Shown here one piece after another: positions 18,101 to 26,521 of a DNA stretch of 60,212 nt (positions within the stretch are counted from its first letter, which is position 1; the number at the start of each line of letters is the position of its first letter). The DNA is taken from positions 1-60,212 of IMG/VR virus record IMGVR_UViG_3300007513_000041; one strand, 5' to 3'. The notes beneath the pieces were generated by a model. The model had not been told where the DNA came from, searched no databases, and worked only from the letters and a program-made list of their open reading frames with translations. Source of the DNA: a virus. The translations under genes were made by a program, and so were the position numbers.

Positions 18101-18925
18101 ATGAATGTAAGGGTTATAGTAATTGTATTATGCATAGTATGTTTAGTATGGAGTAGTTTCATAGTGTTTGCTTATGCAGATAGGTTAGAAACTTTGGGAG
18201 TAAGACATAGGGATTCTCCTATTGTATGTATATTTGAGCCTAACCCTGAACATACAAGCAGTGTTACAGGAGTTATAAACACAACGGAGAATGCAATATC
18301 TGATTGGGAGTATGCTCTTAACAAACATTCACCAAATGGTAATTGGGATTTAATGACATTTGTAATACCGTTTGAATATCATGATAGACAATCAGTAAAG
18401 AATTACACCGTATGTAATATAATGATATCATTCGAGGAGTTCAATTTTACTAACAACAGTCTAGGATATGCATCAATAGATTTTTCAAAGTCTTCGCATA
18501 AATTCATACATATAGTTTCATTCCTAAATGGTTATGATAATAGTTTAAAAATTAATATGCCAAAGGTAATTATTGGCAAGGATACAAGTATTGATGAACC
18601 AGTGGTTATAACACTTGAAAGGGTAGAATATCCTTTGATTGGAATTAAGAATATATTAATTCATGAGATAGGTCATGGATTAGGATTAGGACATTACAGT
18701 ATAACAGATGCACCTATAGGTAATCCTTGGGATAGATCGGTTATGTATTATGCAATTAACCCATTCGATGATTATGAGATAAAACCAACATATGCTGACG
18801 TAAAACTTGCAGAAAAAATATATGGGGATGACGGATTTGAAGGATCTATACCTGCATTGATACCTAGAGTTAATTGGTACACAGTTGGAGATGTGGAAAT
18901 ATGCTCATTCAAATGCGATAAGTAG
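18101..18925 (+). CDS. Secreted matrixin-like metalloprotease
   Basis: 274 residues. Signal peptide or anchor at 1-25 (VIVIVLCIVCLVWSSFIVFA then YA). Zinc motif HEIGHGLGLGH at 188-198 matches HExxHxxGxxH of metzincins, and SVMYY at 213-217 is the Met-turn. It is a zinc endopeptidase expected outside the membrane. In a virus it could process surface layer proteins during entry or exit, or it may be acquired from the host, where such proteases occur. Leaderless start, TATA box at 18073. Confidence 0.8.
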   Translation: MNVRVIVIVLCIVCLVWSSFIVFAYADRLETLGVRHRDSPIVCIFEPNPEHTSSVTGVINTTENAISDWEYALNKHSPNGNWDLMTFVIPFEYHDRQSVKNYTVCNIMISFEEFNFTNNSLGYASIDFSKSSHKFIHIVSFLNGYDNSLKINMPKVIIGKDTSIDEPVVITLERVEYPLIGIKNILIHEIGHGLGLGHYSITDAPIGNPWDRSVMYYAINPFDDYEIKPTYADVKLAEKIYGDDGFEGSIPALIPRVNWYTVGDVEICSFKCDK

Positions 18926-18926
18926 A

Positions 18927-18936
18927 TTTATATAAC
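18927..18936 (+). promoter_or_regulatory. TATA box for the RHH gene
   Basis: TTTATATAAC lies 29 nt before the ATG at 18956; it begins directly after the stop codon of the protease gene. Confidence 0.55.
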
Positions 18937-18955
18937 ACTTGTTATAACAGACCTT

Positions 18956-19180
18956 ATGGCTAGACGAAAGCAAGGTAATTCGCATACAACAATTAGTATA
19001 ACTTGGGAAGACAAGGAGGAATTTAGAAGGTATGCAAAATATGAAAAACAAACCAGAACAGGCAAAAGATATGAGTCAGATGCTACACTTTTCAAAAGAC
19101 TGTTAGAAGAGTTTAAGAAACATAACAGTATTTCAGACGGTGAATTATCACACTCAACATATCCAAGTCGTTCTTCCTAA
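18956..19180 (+). CDS. Small ribbon-helix-helix-like DNA-binding protein
   Basis: 74 residues. A basic N-terminus leads to a strand (HTTISITWED) and two helices (EEFRRYAKYEKQ and DATLFKRLLEEFKK), the layout of RHH regulators. Leaderless promoter. Probably a transcription regulator; target unknown. Confidence 0.6.
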   Translation: MARRKQGNSHTTISITWEDKEEFRRYAKYEKQTRTGKRYESDATLFKRLLEEFKKHNSISDGELSHSTYPSRSS

Positions 19181-19200
19181 TTTTTATTCAATAACATACA

Positions 19201-19208
19201 TTTATATT
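19201..19208 (+). promoter_or_regulatory. TATA box for the gene at 19231
   Basis: TTTATATT is 30 nt before the ATG at 19231. This decides that start against a TTG at 19207, which would fall within the promoter. Confidence 0.55.
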
Positions 19209-19230
19209 GAAGATATTATATAGTGATTTC

Positions 19231-19569
19231 ATGAATGTTTCAGAAGTATTGAACATAGAAGGTTCTTTCAACAGCACTCCTTTAGCAGAGGGAGACAAGG
19301 TTACCATTCAGAGCTTCAGCGTTAAGCATGTAGACTCTGTTGATAGCGATGTTGCAGAGATAAAAACCACAAACGGAGTAAGACATTCTTTTGCTAAGGC
19401 AATAGTTGGTCAGGCTAAATCTGATCATTGGGTTGACTTGGTAAAGAAATGTGTTACAAAAGATGCTAGTGATGGGCTAGATGCTTGGGTGATTTCAAAA
19501 CCTGCAGAGGGTTCTAACAGAACTATGTTAGCACTAAGTATGTTCCCAGCAAAACCACAGCAATCTTAA
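19231..19569 (+). CDS. Small beta-rich protein, possible OB-fold
   Basis: 112 residues from the ATG at 19231. Beta-strand pattern (GDKVTIQSFSVKHV, VAEIKTTNGVRHSF) and a short helix suggest an OB-like barrel; such proteins near replication genes may bind single-stranded DNA. No aromatic binding set can be confirmed. It has its own promoter and a T-run terminator, so it is a separate, possibly strongly expressed, transcript. Confidence 0.5.
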   Translation: MNVSEVLNIEGSFNSTPLAEGDKVTIQSFSVKHVDSVDSDVAEIKTTNGVRHSFAKAIVGQAKSDHWVDLVKKCVTKDASDGLDAWVISKPAEGSNRTMLALSMFPAKPQQS

Positions 19570-19571
19570 CC

Positions 19572-19580
19572 TTTTTTTTT
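19572..19580 (+). terminator. T-run terminator
   Basis: Nine T residues shortly after the stop codon at 19569, followed by further T-rich sequence; typical of archaeal intrinsic termination. Confidence 0.5.
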
Positions 19581-19621
19581 ATTTTAAAAACATTTATTAA
19601 TATCTAAAATAATATATCTTT

Positions 19622-19735
19622 ATGGTTAGGAAATGCCCTAAATGTAAGTCAGATTGGCTAGTTGAATTTGAGACTAAATATACTAAGAAAGGATATTATT
19701 GTGATAAGTGTGATCATGAGTGGGTTGTCAAATGA
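19622..19735 (+). CDS. Zinc ribbon microprotein
   Basis: 37 residues with CPKCKSDW and YCDKCDHEW, a classical zinc ribbon. Promoter-like TTTATTAATA lies about 30 nt upstream. Its stop overlaps the next ATG (ATGA), so it is the first gene of the replication operon. Confidence 0.6.
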   Translation: MVRKCPKCKSDWLVEFETKYTKKGYYCDKCDHEWVVK

Positions 19736-20025
19736 TTGAATGGGAAAAACTAAACAACGGAAAATGGAAGGTAAAGGAAAAATTAGACTATAATTCACCA
19801 GATTATTCAAAAAGGATGAGAGCATCGATGAAAAAAATAAACGTATTTTGCGAAGATTGTAATACAACTTTTAATTTAGCAGACCCATGCGTTCATCATC
19901 TTAGTGATTCAGCAGAACATAGGGCTAAGTACAATGCATACAGAAAAAAACAAAAAGATAAACCTATTACAGAATCAAAGGTAAAAGACAAACAAACACT
20001 TATATTGAATAAAGGAGTCGACTAG
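19732..20025 (+). CDS. Small zinc-finger protein
   Basis: 97 residues from the ATG at 19732 in the ATGA overlap. CEDC plus a later C and a histidine pair (DPCVHHLSDSAEH) give a likely zinc site in the middle; both ends are basic. Start of the metallophosphoesterase operon. Function unknown. Confidence 0.55.
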   Translation: MIEWEKLNNGKWKVKEKLDYNSPDYSKRMRASMKKINVFCEDCNTTFNLADPCVHHLSDSAEHRAKYNAYRKKQKDKPITESKVKDKQTLILNKGVD

Positions 20026-20027
20026 AC

Positions 20028-20831
20028 ATGTTTTGTAGAAGACAGACAATAGAGCTGAATAAAAAAGATGACATAATAAACCTAGAACCACTAGGAGATA
20101 TACATTTGGGAAACCTCGGTTGTGATATTGATAAGTATGAGAGACGTATTAAACATATAGCAAAATCACAAAACACATACACAATAGGAATGGGAGATTA
20201 TATAGATAATATTTCTGCCTACGCAGGTGGAATTGTAGATAAGCGTTGGAATCCAGAAACTGTGGATAGAAGAATGCTCACAACAGAAGAGCAAACAGAA
20301 AGATTTCTTGAGTCATGGAGACCATTGGTGGATAAAACTATTGGTGGTTTACTTGCAGGTAATCATGAATGGAAAACCATTAACCAGAAGAGATTTATAA
20401 CCGATTTTTGTAAGCCATTAGGGTTGCCATACTTAGGAAGATTAGCATATGTTAGTCTAACATTCACTCATAATAAAAAGGAAATTAGAAACTACCTATT
20501 ACTTGTAATGCATGGGGGATATGCAGGAGCTATGGCAGGTGGAGCAGTAAATAGAATGAAACAATTATGTGGAGACTTTGATTGTGATGTAGCATTAATG
20601 GGTCATAACCATGATACATGGGTGAGACCTATAGTCAGAATGAGTTATGATAGAAAGACAAACCTACCTGTTGAAAAGAAAGTATTACTTGGAAACACTG
20701 GTACATTCCTAAGAGGATATACAAAAGGTGTTGATTCCTATGTTGAGATAAACCCAAGAGAAGCAAAGAGAGTAGGAAATATTACAGTTACATTCGATCC
20801 CTACAACGGAGATATATTTGGACATGATTAG
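20028..20831 (+). CDS. Calcineurin-like metallophosphoesterase
   Basis: 267 residues with the full two-metal motif set: GDIHLG (D24, H26), GMGDYID (D57), GNHE (N112, H113), MHGG (H162) and GHNHD (H193, H195). It hydrolyses phosphoesters; viral relatives act on nucleic acids or nucleotides. The position ahead of MCM and RadA favours a DNA-processing role, but no Rad50/SbcC partner is present. Overlaps the following gene. Confidence 0.85.
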   Translation: MFCRRQTIELNKKDDIINLEPLGDIHLGNLGCDIDKYERRIKHIAKSQNTYTIGMGDYIDNISAYAGGIVDKRWNPETVDRRMLTTEEQTERFLESWRPLVDKTIGGLLAGNHEWKTINQKRFITDFCKPLGLPYLGRLAYVSLTFTHNKKEIRNYLLLVMHGGYAGAMAGGAVNRMKQLCGDFDCDVALMGHNHDTWVRPIVRMSYDRKTNLPVEKKVLLGNTGTFLRGYTKGVDSYVEINPREAKRVGNITVTFDPYNGDIFGHD

Positions 20832-21096
20832 GGGAGCTAATAAACTATTAAGGGCTGAGTCAGAGGAAGAAATTTTGCGTTCAACAGATATAAAACCTGT
20901 AAAACACAACGCTGATTTTGTATTAGATGCATTAAAAGCACATAAAAAAAACGGATTATCTAATTGGGAAATTGCAATAATCACTGGTCTGAGATCAAGG
21001 CGTGTAAGAGAAGAGGTTCAAAGATTAAGACAGAAGGGTATGATAAAAGAAGATACATGTAGATGTAAAAGAACTCCAATATATTTTATCTTATAA
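20818..21096 (+). CDS. Winged-helix DNA-binding protein
   Basis: 92 residues (an ATG at 20824 is an alternative). A helix-turn-helix is visible at about residues 45-78: KKNGLSNWEIAIITGL then RSRRVREEVQRLRQKGMI, followed by a short wing with CRCKRTPIYFIL. Similar to small archaeal winged-helix regulators. Overlaps the phosphoesterase gene by 14 nt. Confidence 0.65.
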   Translation: MDMIRGANKLLRAESEEEILRSTDIKPVKHNADFVLDALKAHKKNGLSNWEIAIITGLRSRRVREEVQRLRQKGMIKEDTCRCKRTPIYFIL

Positions 21097-21163
21097 AACG
21101 TTTTATATTTCGCCAACTTTAAATTAGGGGTCGTTTAAACTACATCATGTTTATTTATTTAAC

Positions 21164-21310
21164 ATGGAAAAACAAAAGAGGAGAGACTTTGAAGACATTA
21201 TTACAAGAAGAAAAGGCAATAAAAATATCAAAATTAATGAAAGATTTAGGGGTAGATGTATCTATTATACCAGAATCTCTGGTAGATCCTATTCCTACAA
21301 ACAAGCTTAA
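21164..21310 (+). CDS. Basic microprotein (alternative frame exists)
   Basis: 48 residues, strongly basic (EKQKRRDFEDIITRRKG, then GRCIYYTRISGRSYSYKQ). TTTAAAC at 21133 is about 28 nt upstream, fitting a leaderless start. An overlapping frame at 21147-21314 (55 codons) is also open, and the sequence does not decide between them. Confidence 0.35.
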   Translation: MEKQKRRDFEDIITRRKGNKNIKINERFRGRCIYYTRISGRSYSYKQA

Positions 21311-21337
21311 CTAACTTACTTTAACTAACTTAGTTAA
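21307..21337 (+). promoter_or_regulatory. Operator-like repeats before the RHH-MCM operon
   Basis: TTAACTAACTTA occurs twice (21307-21318 and 21321-21332), and 21321-21337 is a perfect inverted repeat TTAACTAA-C-TTAGTTAA. It lies just upstream of the TATA box at 21345. This is the place for autoregulation by the protein encoded next. Confidence 0.55.
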
Positions 21338-21344
21338 GTATACG

Positions 21345-21353
21345 TTTATATTT
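21345..21353 (+). promoter_or_regulatory. TATA box of the MCM operon
   Basis: TTTATATTT lies 29 nt before the ATG at 21374; leaderless start. Confidence 0.55.
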
Positions 21354-21373
21354 GGTGGTGTTTACTGTCCTTT

Positions 21374-21694
21374 ATGAATATATCTTCTTATACAAAAACA
21401 ATATCTGTGAGTAATGAAGCGAAACCAATCCTTCAAGAATTAGATAGAGTGAGACCAAACAATATATCATTCAGTGCAATGCTCGCAATAGCAGCCAAGG
21501 AATATGTAAACAATCACAAGACAGATGTTTTAAACCTAACAAACTTTATGGATTCATCACCTACTTTCTTTTCTGATGTTGAGAGTTGGAAAAAATATAT
21601 TGAAAAAAGTCCAACTTCAGAATTAAAGAAGATACAGAATAGGCATTTACAGATAGGTAATATAATAAGAAAAAGAGTTAATGAATTACTATGA
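21374..21694 (+). CDS. Possible RHH-type regulator, first gene of the MCM operon
   Basis: 106 residues. The N-terminal strand (TKTISVSNEAKPILQEL) and the following helix (SFSAMLAIAAKEYVNN) resemble a ribbon-helix-helix domain; the rest is helical. It is coupled to MCM by ATGA overlap and preceded by operator-like repeats, which suggests it controls its own operon. Alternatively an accessory replication protein. Confidence 0.5.
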   Translation: MNISSYTKTISVSNEAKPILQELDRVRPNNISFSAMLAIAAKEYVNNHKTDVLNLTNFMDSSPTFFSDVESWKKYIEKSPTSELKKIQNRHLQIGNIIRKRVNELL

Positions 21695-23664
21695 AGACTT
21701 TGACAGAATCTGCATATAGGGATAAAATAGTTGAAGCATTATCGTCTAAAAGGTGGACAAGAGTAATTGATGCACTAAGACCTAACGGTGTGTTTACCTT
21801 AAATGGTATGGAGAAACCTTTTGCAGAATTAATATTAGAGAACAAGGATAAATTCATTGATGTATTAAGACAGGCTGTCTATGAAGTATTAAAAGATAGA
21901 CATCCTGAAGTTGATATAGAATCAACATTCAATGGTTTAAAGATAAGATTAACTGTAGATGAGTCAACCCCAATGCATAAATTAAATGCTAGGGAACATG
22001 AAAATTGTGTAGTGTCTTTTGATTGTGAGATCATAGGTATGGCTAAAGTAATGTCATATATAAAAGAATGTAGTTTAGGATGTCCTAGATGTTTTATGGA
22101 GATATCAGTGAAAGCAGATATGGATAAGAAGATACCAATAAAAGTATGCTCAAACCCACAATGTAAAAAAACAAAATTAGAAGTGATAAGGGATAGTATT
22201 AAAACAGATAACGTTCAGGCTATAACGTTACAAGAACCATTGGCTTCTTCAAGAAATCAAACACCTATAATTTTAAGAGGAAAAATAGATGGTAATCTTA
22301 TAGGTGATGTTTTCATAGGTCAGAGGAAAAGAATAACTGGTGTTTATAGATCTGAACTTGATTTGAAAAAAGATGAGAATGAAATATTAATTGAAATTAC
22401 AAACGCAGATAATCTAGATATATCAGACAGTGTTGTTATGTCAAAAGAAGACTTGGAAAAAATAAAAAAAGATTCTATTAATGATGGTTTTATAGACAAG
22501 ATTGTAGGCAGTTATGCACCTCATATCTATGGCATGAATGATGTAAAACTTGCATGTCTATTACAATTAGCTGGTGGTAGTGAAGGTGTTAAGAGACCTA
22601 ATATAAACATCCTATTAGTAGGAGATCCAAGTATGGCAAAGTCAGAGATATTAAAATCACAAAACACATACTCGCATCGTTCAATGTATACATCTGGTAA
22701 AGGTTCTTCAGGTGTGGGTCTTACATTAGGATTGGCAAAGAGAGATGGTGAGTTTGAATTGTCAGCAGGTGGTTTTGTAATATGTGATGGTGGAATAATA
22801 TGTGTAGACGAGTTTGAAAAAATGGATTCTTATAATAGAAGTGCTATACATGAGCCATTAGAACAGGGTACATGTAGCATAGCCAAGGCAGGATTCAAAG
22901 CAACATTTCCTGCAAGGACAAGTTGTTTGGCTGCAGCAAACCCAAAGTTTGGTAAGTATGATGAGGATGAAACATTGGTAACAAATATCGATTTACCTCC
23001 ATCATTGTTATCAAGGTTTGATTTCATATGGCTTATTAAGGACAGCGTTAATGAAAAAGAAGACTCAGAAAAGGCTAAACATATTCTTAATACATATCTT
23101 AATGGAAATATAAATGAGAAAAAATACTTAGATCAGAATAGCTTAAAGGGATATCTTAACCATGTAAGAAAAATAAACCCACAGATAACTGTAGATACAC
23201 AGAATAAAATACTCAGTATTTACAAAAACATGAGGGAGGTATCTGCAGAACAGAATAGTGTTGCTGTTGGTACTAGACAGTTAGAGTCAATAATAAGAGC
23301 ATCAACAGCTCATGCAAAACTATGTTTCAGGGATAAGGTTTTACCTGAAGATGTAGAATGTGTTGAGGATTTGATAAGAAAAGAGTATCAATCTTTTGGA
23401 TTTGATTTAACCAATGGTACTTCATCAAACCAAACAACTCTTGTGGGTCTTACAAAAAAAGAGACCAAAGAACAAACAGCTAATAGGGTATGGCATGAAT
23501 CTGCTAATAATAATAAAGTGAAACTTGTTGATTTTGTAAAACTACTTAGTATGGAAACTGGATTCGATGAAGAGCAGGCTATGAAAATATTCTATGCATG
23601 GGAACAACAATGTATAATAAAACTTAATTCAGATAACACATACAGTAAGTCAGGAGGATTCTAA
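21691..23664 (+). CDS. mcm: MCM replicative helicase
   Basis: 657 residues, full length for archaeal MCM. N-terminal zinc site C131, C134, C153, C158; AAA+ core with Walker A GDPSMAKS (311-318), Walker B VDEFEKM (372-378), sensor N near 418 and arginine finger SRFD (441-444); C-terminal winged helix near 590-655. It unwinds DNA 3'-5' as a hexamer at the fork. Having its own MCM implies independence from the host helicase at the viral origin, while polymerases would come from the host. Confidence 0.95.
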   Translation: MKTLTESAYRDKIVEALSSKRWTRVIDALRPNGVFTLNGMEKPFAELILENKDKFIDVLRQAVYEVLKDRHPEVDIESTFNGLKIRLTVDESTPMHKLNAREHENCVVSFDCEIIGMAKVMSYIKECSLGCPRCFMEISVKADMDKKIPIKVCSNPQCKKTKLEVIRDSIKTDNVQAITLQEPLASSRNQTPIILRGKIDGNLIGDVFIGQRKRITGVYRSELDLKKDENEILIEITNADNLDISDSVVMSKEDLEKIKKDSINDGFIDKIVGSYAPHIYGMNDVKLACLLQLAGGSEGVKRPNINILLVGDPSMAKSEILKSQNTYSHRSMYTSGKGSSGVGLTLGLAKRDGEFELSAGGFVICDGGIICVDEFEKMDSYNRSAIHEPLEQGTCSIAKAGFKATFPARTSCLAAANPKFGKYDEDETLVTNIDLPPSLLSRFDFIWLIKDSVNEKEDSEKAKHILNTYLNGNINEKKYLDQNSLKGYLNHVRKINPQITVDTQNKILSIYKNMREVSAEQNSVAVGTRQLESIIRASTAHAKLCFRDKVLPEDVECVEDLIRKEYQSFGFDLTNGTSSNQTTLVGLTKKETKEQTANRVWHESANNNKVKLVDFVKLLSMETGFDEEQAMKIFYAWEQQCIIKLNSDNTYSKSGGF

Positions 23665-23680
23665 GGTTAGGAAGATTAAT

Positions 23681-24685
23681 ATGGTAGAAGAAACTAAGGA
23701 AGACGTGCAAATACAAACAGAACCAGACATTGATTATTCAATTCAACAGTTAGATGGTGTCGGTGCTGTAACACAGAAAAAATTAGAATCGTTTGGTGTA
23801 ACATCAATATTTGATATATGTATAAGAGGATCAAAAGAAGTATCAGAGATAACAGGAGTAACAAAATCAAAGTCAGACAGTTGGGTGTTTCAATGTCAGA
23901 AAATACTTGAAGATAACAAACTGATTAGAGCTACAGATATGAACACTGTAGAACTTATGGATTATCAAGATAATTATCCACTACTAAGTACAAAATGTGA
24001 CGAAATAGACAACCTAATAGGTGGTGGAGTAAAGCCTGAATGTACATATGAAATATATGGTGCTTTCGGATCTGGTAAAACACAATTCAGTAATTCATTA
24101 ACAGTTGAGGCAATTCGAGCTGAAAAAAATGTAATTTGGGTAGATTGTGAAGATACATTTCGACCTAAAAGAATAGTGGAGATAATGATGGCTAAGGGAT
24201 ATATTGAAGATAAGGAAGAAGCCAAAGAATATTTGGATAGAATAACATACTATTATTGTCCTAACACAGAGCAACTGATGGGTACTGTTAATAGTATTTC
24301 TAAGATTTTACAGGAAAAGAAACCAAGGCTGGTTATCTTTGATGGTGCTATAGGTCAATTTAGGGAAGAATACCTAGGCAGGGGAACTTTGGCTGAAAGG
24401 CAAAACCAGATAGCACGACTAATGACTCATTTGAAGAACATTTCATTTTATTTCTATTGTACAGTCCTATTTACGAACCAAGTTCAGTCAGATCCAGCAG
24501 TTATGTTCGGAGACCCAATAAAACCAATAGGTGGCAATATTGTAGGTCATGCGTCAACATATAGAATATACTTTAAGAAATCTGGTAAAAAAAGAATAGC
24601 AAGGATGGTAGATAGTCCAGAACACCCACAGCAAGATGCAGAATTCATTTTAAATGCAAAGGGTATTGACAGTCCTGAAAAATGA
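23681..24685 (+). CDS. radA: RadA/Rad51-family recombinase
   Basis: 334 residues. Helix-hairpin-helix N-domain (QLDGVGAVTQKKLESFGV), Walker A GAFGSGKT (127-134), Walker B near RLVIFDG, and the L2/NQV region (LFTNQVQSDP). It forms filaments on single-stranded DNA for strand exchange. The Walker B neighbourhood reads FDG instead of the common VDS. Seventeen bases after MCM, same operon. Concatemer formation by recombination is a likely use. Confidence 0.92.
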   Translation: MVEETKEDVQIQTEPDIDYSIQQLDGVGAVTQKKLESFGVTSIFDICIRGSKEVSEITGVTKSKSDSWVFQCQKILEDNKLIRATDMNTVELMDYQDNYPLLSTKCDEIDNLIGGGVKPECTYEIYGAFGSGKTQFSNSLTVEAIRAEKNVIWVDCEDTFRPKRIVEIMMAKGYIEDKEEAKEYLDRITYYYCPNTEQLMGTVNSISKILQEKKPRLVIFDGAIGQFREEYLGRGTLAERQNQIARLMTHLKNISFYFYCTVLFTNQVQSDPAVMFGDPIKPIGGNIVGHASTYRIYFKKSGKKRIARMVDSPEHPQQDAEFILNAKGIDSPEK

Positions 24686-24688
24686 GTT

Positions 24689-25036
24689 ATGAATACAAGA
24701 CAACGGATGAGAGCATCCAACAGGAAAGCTGTGTTATGGCTTCTTGAAAATGGCTATGATGATATCTGGTTAAAGGCACACACAAAAAGACTTGATTTAA
24801 TATACACAGTAGGAGAATGGTACAGGGCATTAGACTTATGGAACTTATTTGACGGTATATGCTTCAATGAAGATGGGGAGTCTATTTTCTTTCAAGTGAA
24901 GACAAATGCATGGGCTAAAGCACAACCAATAAAGGATTTTCTATGCAATAAGAAGAATTTGAAGGTTTTAGTTATCAATGTAAGAGGACAGAAAAGAAAA
25001 TGGGATATATTAGTGAGAAAATATGAAAGTAAATGA
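24689..25036 (+). CDS. PD-(D/E)XK nuclease-like protein
   Basis: 115 residues. FDGICFNEDGESIFFQVKTN has the shape of the catalytic strand pair: an acidic D near 55 and Q-x-K replacing E-x-K (QVK). Similar to small resolvase or VRR-NUC-like proteins. Position after RadA fits a Holliday-junction or repair nuclease. Overlaps the next gene by 14 nt. Confidence 0.55.
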   Translation: MNTRQRMRASNRKAVLWLLENGYDDIWLKAHTKRLDLIYTVGEWYRALDLWNLFDGICFNEDGESIFFQVKTNAWAKAQPIKDFLCNKKNLKVLVINVRGQKRKWDILVRKYESK

Positions 25037-25451
25037 AAAAGGTCAATTTATAGGAAAAGGTGAAGAAACAGCACTGTCTATATTAAAAGACATATACGGA
25101 GAAAGCGCAGAATACAAAATTCAAGTTCCTTTTAGGGATTTACTCAATGAAGAGTGGAGGGGAACTCTTACTGAAATACAGGAAAAAGAAACATTAGATA
25201 TAGTAGTAAATGTCAACACAAAGAATAAAGCAGACCTTAATTGGGATCATGTTATTGTATTTAGAATACAGGATGCACATCATAGAGGCATGCATACAGC
25301 AGAGAGAGACCTAGTGCAGAAGAAAACATTGGAGTGGAATGGTCATACGGTAGTGGATTTGTGGGATTATGATTGTCCTGAACTCTTTAAGGAGAGAAAA
25401 AATGATAAATCCATTGCAGAAGTCAAGGAGTCTATGTCTTTTGTAAAATGA
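25023..25451 (+). CDS. Possible second restriction-endonuclease-fold protein
   Basis: 142 residues. N-terminal GKGEETALSILKDIYG helix, then ETLDIVV and HVIVFRIQDAHHR strands, and HTVVDLWDYD near the end: similar to RNase T2/DUF-type nuclease-fold proteins, but the catalytic set is not certain (D near 59, Q-D instead of E-x-K). Overlaps the 3' end of a - strand gene. Function unproven. Confidence 0.4.
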   Translation: MKVNEKGQFIGKGEETALSILKDIYGESAEYKIQVPFRDLLNEEWRGTLTEIQEKETLDIVVNVNTKNKADLNWDHVIVFRIQDAHHRGMHTAERDLVQKKTLEWNGHTVVDLWDYDCPELFKERKNDKSIAEVKESMSFVK

Positions 25452-25581
25452 CATTTGATATTAATTCCTTGTAACATATAACACAATATTTTATTTTACC
25501 AGATATTACAATAGATTGATTCCTACATAATCTGCATGGCTCTAATATATCTACGAACTCTCCCAAGTCTGCAATGACCAT
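25432..25581 (-). CDS. Zinc ribbon microprotein
   Basis: 49 residues with CRLCRN and YCVICY; a compact zinc ribbon. It begins one base pair inside the stop of the upstream gene and its 3' end overlaps the convergent + gene by 20 nt. Confidence 0.55.
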   Translation of the reverse strand: MVIADLGEFVDILEPCRLCRNQSIVISGKIKYCVICYKELISNVILQKT

Positions 25582-25832
25582 TACTTATATAAATTATCTG
25601 GTGCGTCTTTCTCTTCTTGTTTTGGTTGCTCATCCTTATGAGCAAAAAATAGATTATATAATTCCATTTTCTGTTGATTTATCTTTTCATGTATCATAAG
25701 AAGTGCAATATCAACCTCGATTATACTTAGTTTATCAGCAGTGAAAGCATCTGTTATATCTTCATCTATCTTATCATGAAGTTTTTCTATTACATCCCAT
25801 CGTGGTTCATGTGAATATTCTTTTTCTGCCAT
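25581..25832 (-). CDS. Small helical protein
   Basis: 83 residues from ATG 25832 (a TTG at 25853 would extend it). Mostly helical and acidic, with EKLHDKIDEDITDAFTADK and a long amphipathic helix with IEVDIALLMIHEKINQQK. Family not recognised. Confidence 0.5.
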   Translation of the reverse strand: MAEKEYSHEPRWDVIEKLHDKIDEDITDAFTADKLSIIEVDIALLMIHEKINQQKMELYNLFFAHKDEQPKQEEKDAPDNLYK

Positions 25833-25853
25833 ATGCTTATTTCTCACACTCAA

Positions 25854-26048
25854 CTATAAGTGTTTTCTGTCTTCTGTTGAGGATTTATGTCTTTTTAGGA
25901 ACGCTTCTGCCATAATAAGCAATTTTTCAACGTTTTCTGTTTTCGATTTTAAATGGATTGCGTGATTGTTGTTATGAGATGTTGTAGAATCGTTTATCTC
26001 CAAGCCTACCTCGTAAGCTACAGATTCATTGGCTACTTCATCTGTCAT
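25854..26048 (-). CDS. Small hypothetical protein
   Basis: 64 residues, acidic N-terminus and a C-terminal helix (VEKLLIMAEAFLKRHK). No family recognised. Overlaps the upstream gene by 11 nt, typical of this operon. Confidence 0.45.
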   Translation of the reverse strand: MTDEVANESVAYEVGLEINDSTTSHNNNHAIHLKSKTENVEKLLIMAEAFLKRHKSSTEDRKHL

Positions 26049-26193
26049 TTTTTATCCTCGCATTTTTGCATAGCGCCTGTAAGTTAAACAAGTCATCTTC
26101 AATTTTTCCTATGCTTAAATTATGGAATACAACTAATTTTTTATATTCCTGCTCCCAATCTTTTGTTTTTTCTTTCTTTTCTTCTTTAACCAT
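26038..26193 (-). CDS. Small charged hypothetical protein
   Basis: 51 residues: KEEKKEKTKDWEQEYKKL followed by a helix with DDLFNLQALCKN. Fits in the overlapping gene chain; no family recognised. Confidence 0.45.
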   Translation of the reverse strand: MVKEEKKEKTKDWEQEYKKLVVFHNLSIGKIEDDLFNLQALCKNARIKNDR

Positions 26194-26217
26194 AATTCCA
26201 TCTAAACTAACCCCAAT

Positions 26218-26478
26218 TTAAACCTTTTTCCTTACCTTTGCTATGATAGCAAGAGTTATTCCTATTATTGGAATCAATTCAAGTAAATCTATACCATATA
26301 TAAGGAAATCCAAAACTATGTTTTTACCAAATATTAATGTGTGGTCATGATCTCCAAAAAAACACTCTGCTGCTGTGATTGTGTGTGGTATTTGGGCATA
26401 TAATATAACTGCTGAAATTATGAGGCTTTTAGCCATATGTCTTTCATACCAATCTAAAAATCGATGTATTAGTCTCAT
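26218..26478 (-). CDS. Small membrane protein
   Basis: 86 residues with two or three hydrophobic stretches (SLIISAVILYAQ, VLDFLIYGIDLLELIPIIGITLAII) and a basic end (AKVRKKV). No signal for secretion. Role unknown; diverges from the zincin gene at 26522. Confidence 0.55.
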   Translation of the reverse strand: MRLIHRFLDWYERHMAKSLIISAVILYAQIPHTITAAECFFGDHDHTLIFGKNIVLDFLIYGIDLLELIPIIGITLAIIAKVRKKV

Positions 26479-26521
26479 AAAAAAAGAATAAATTTAATAG
26501 ATATTAACTTTACCTTATTTT

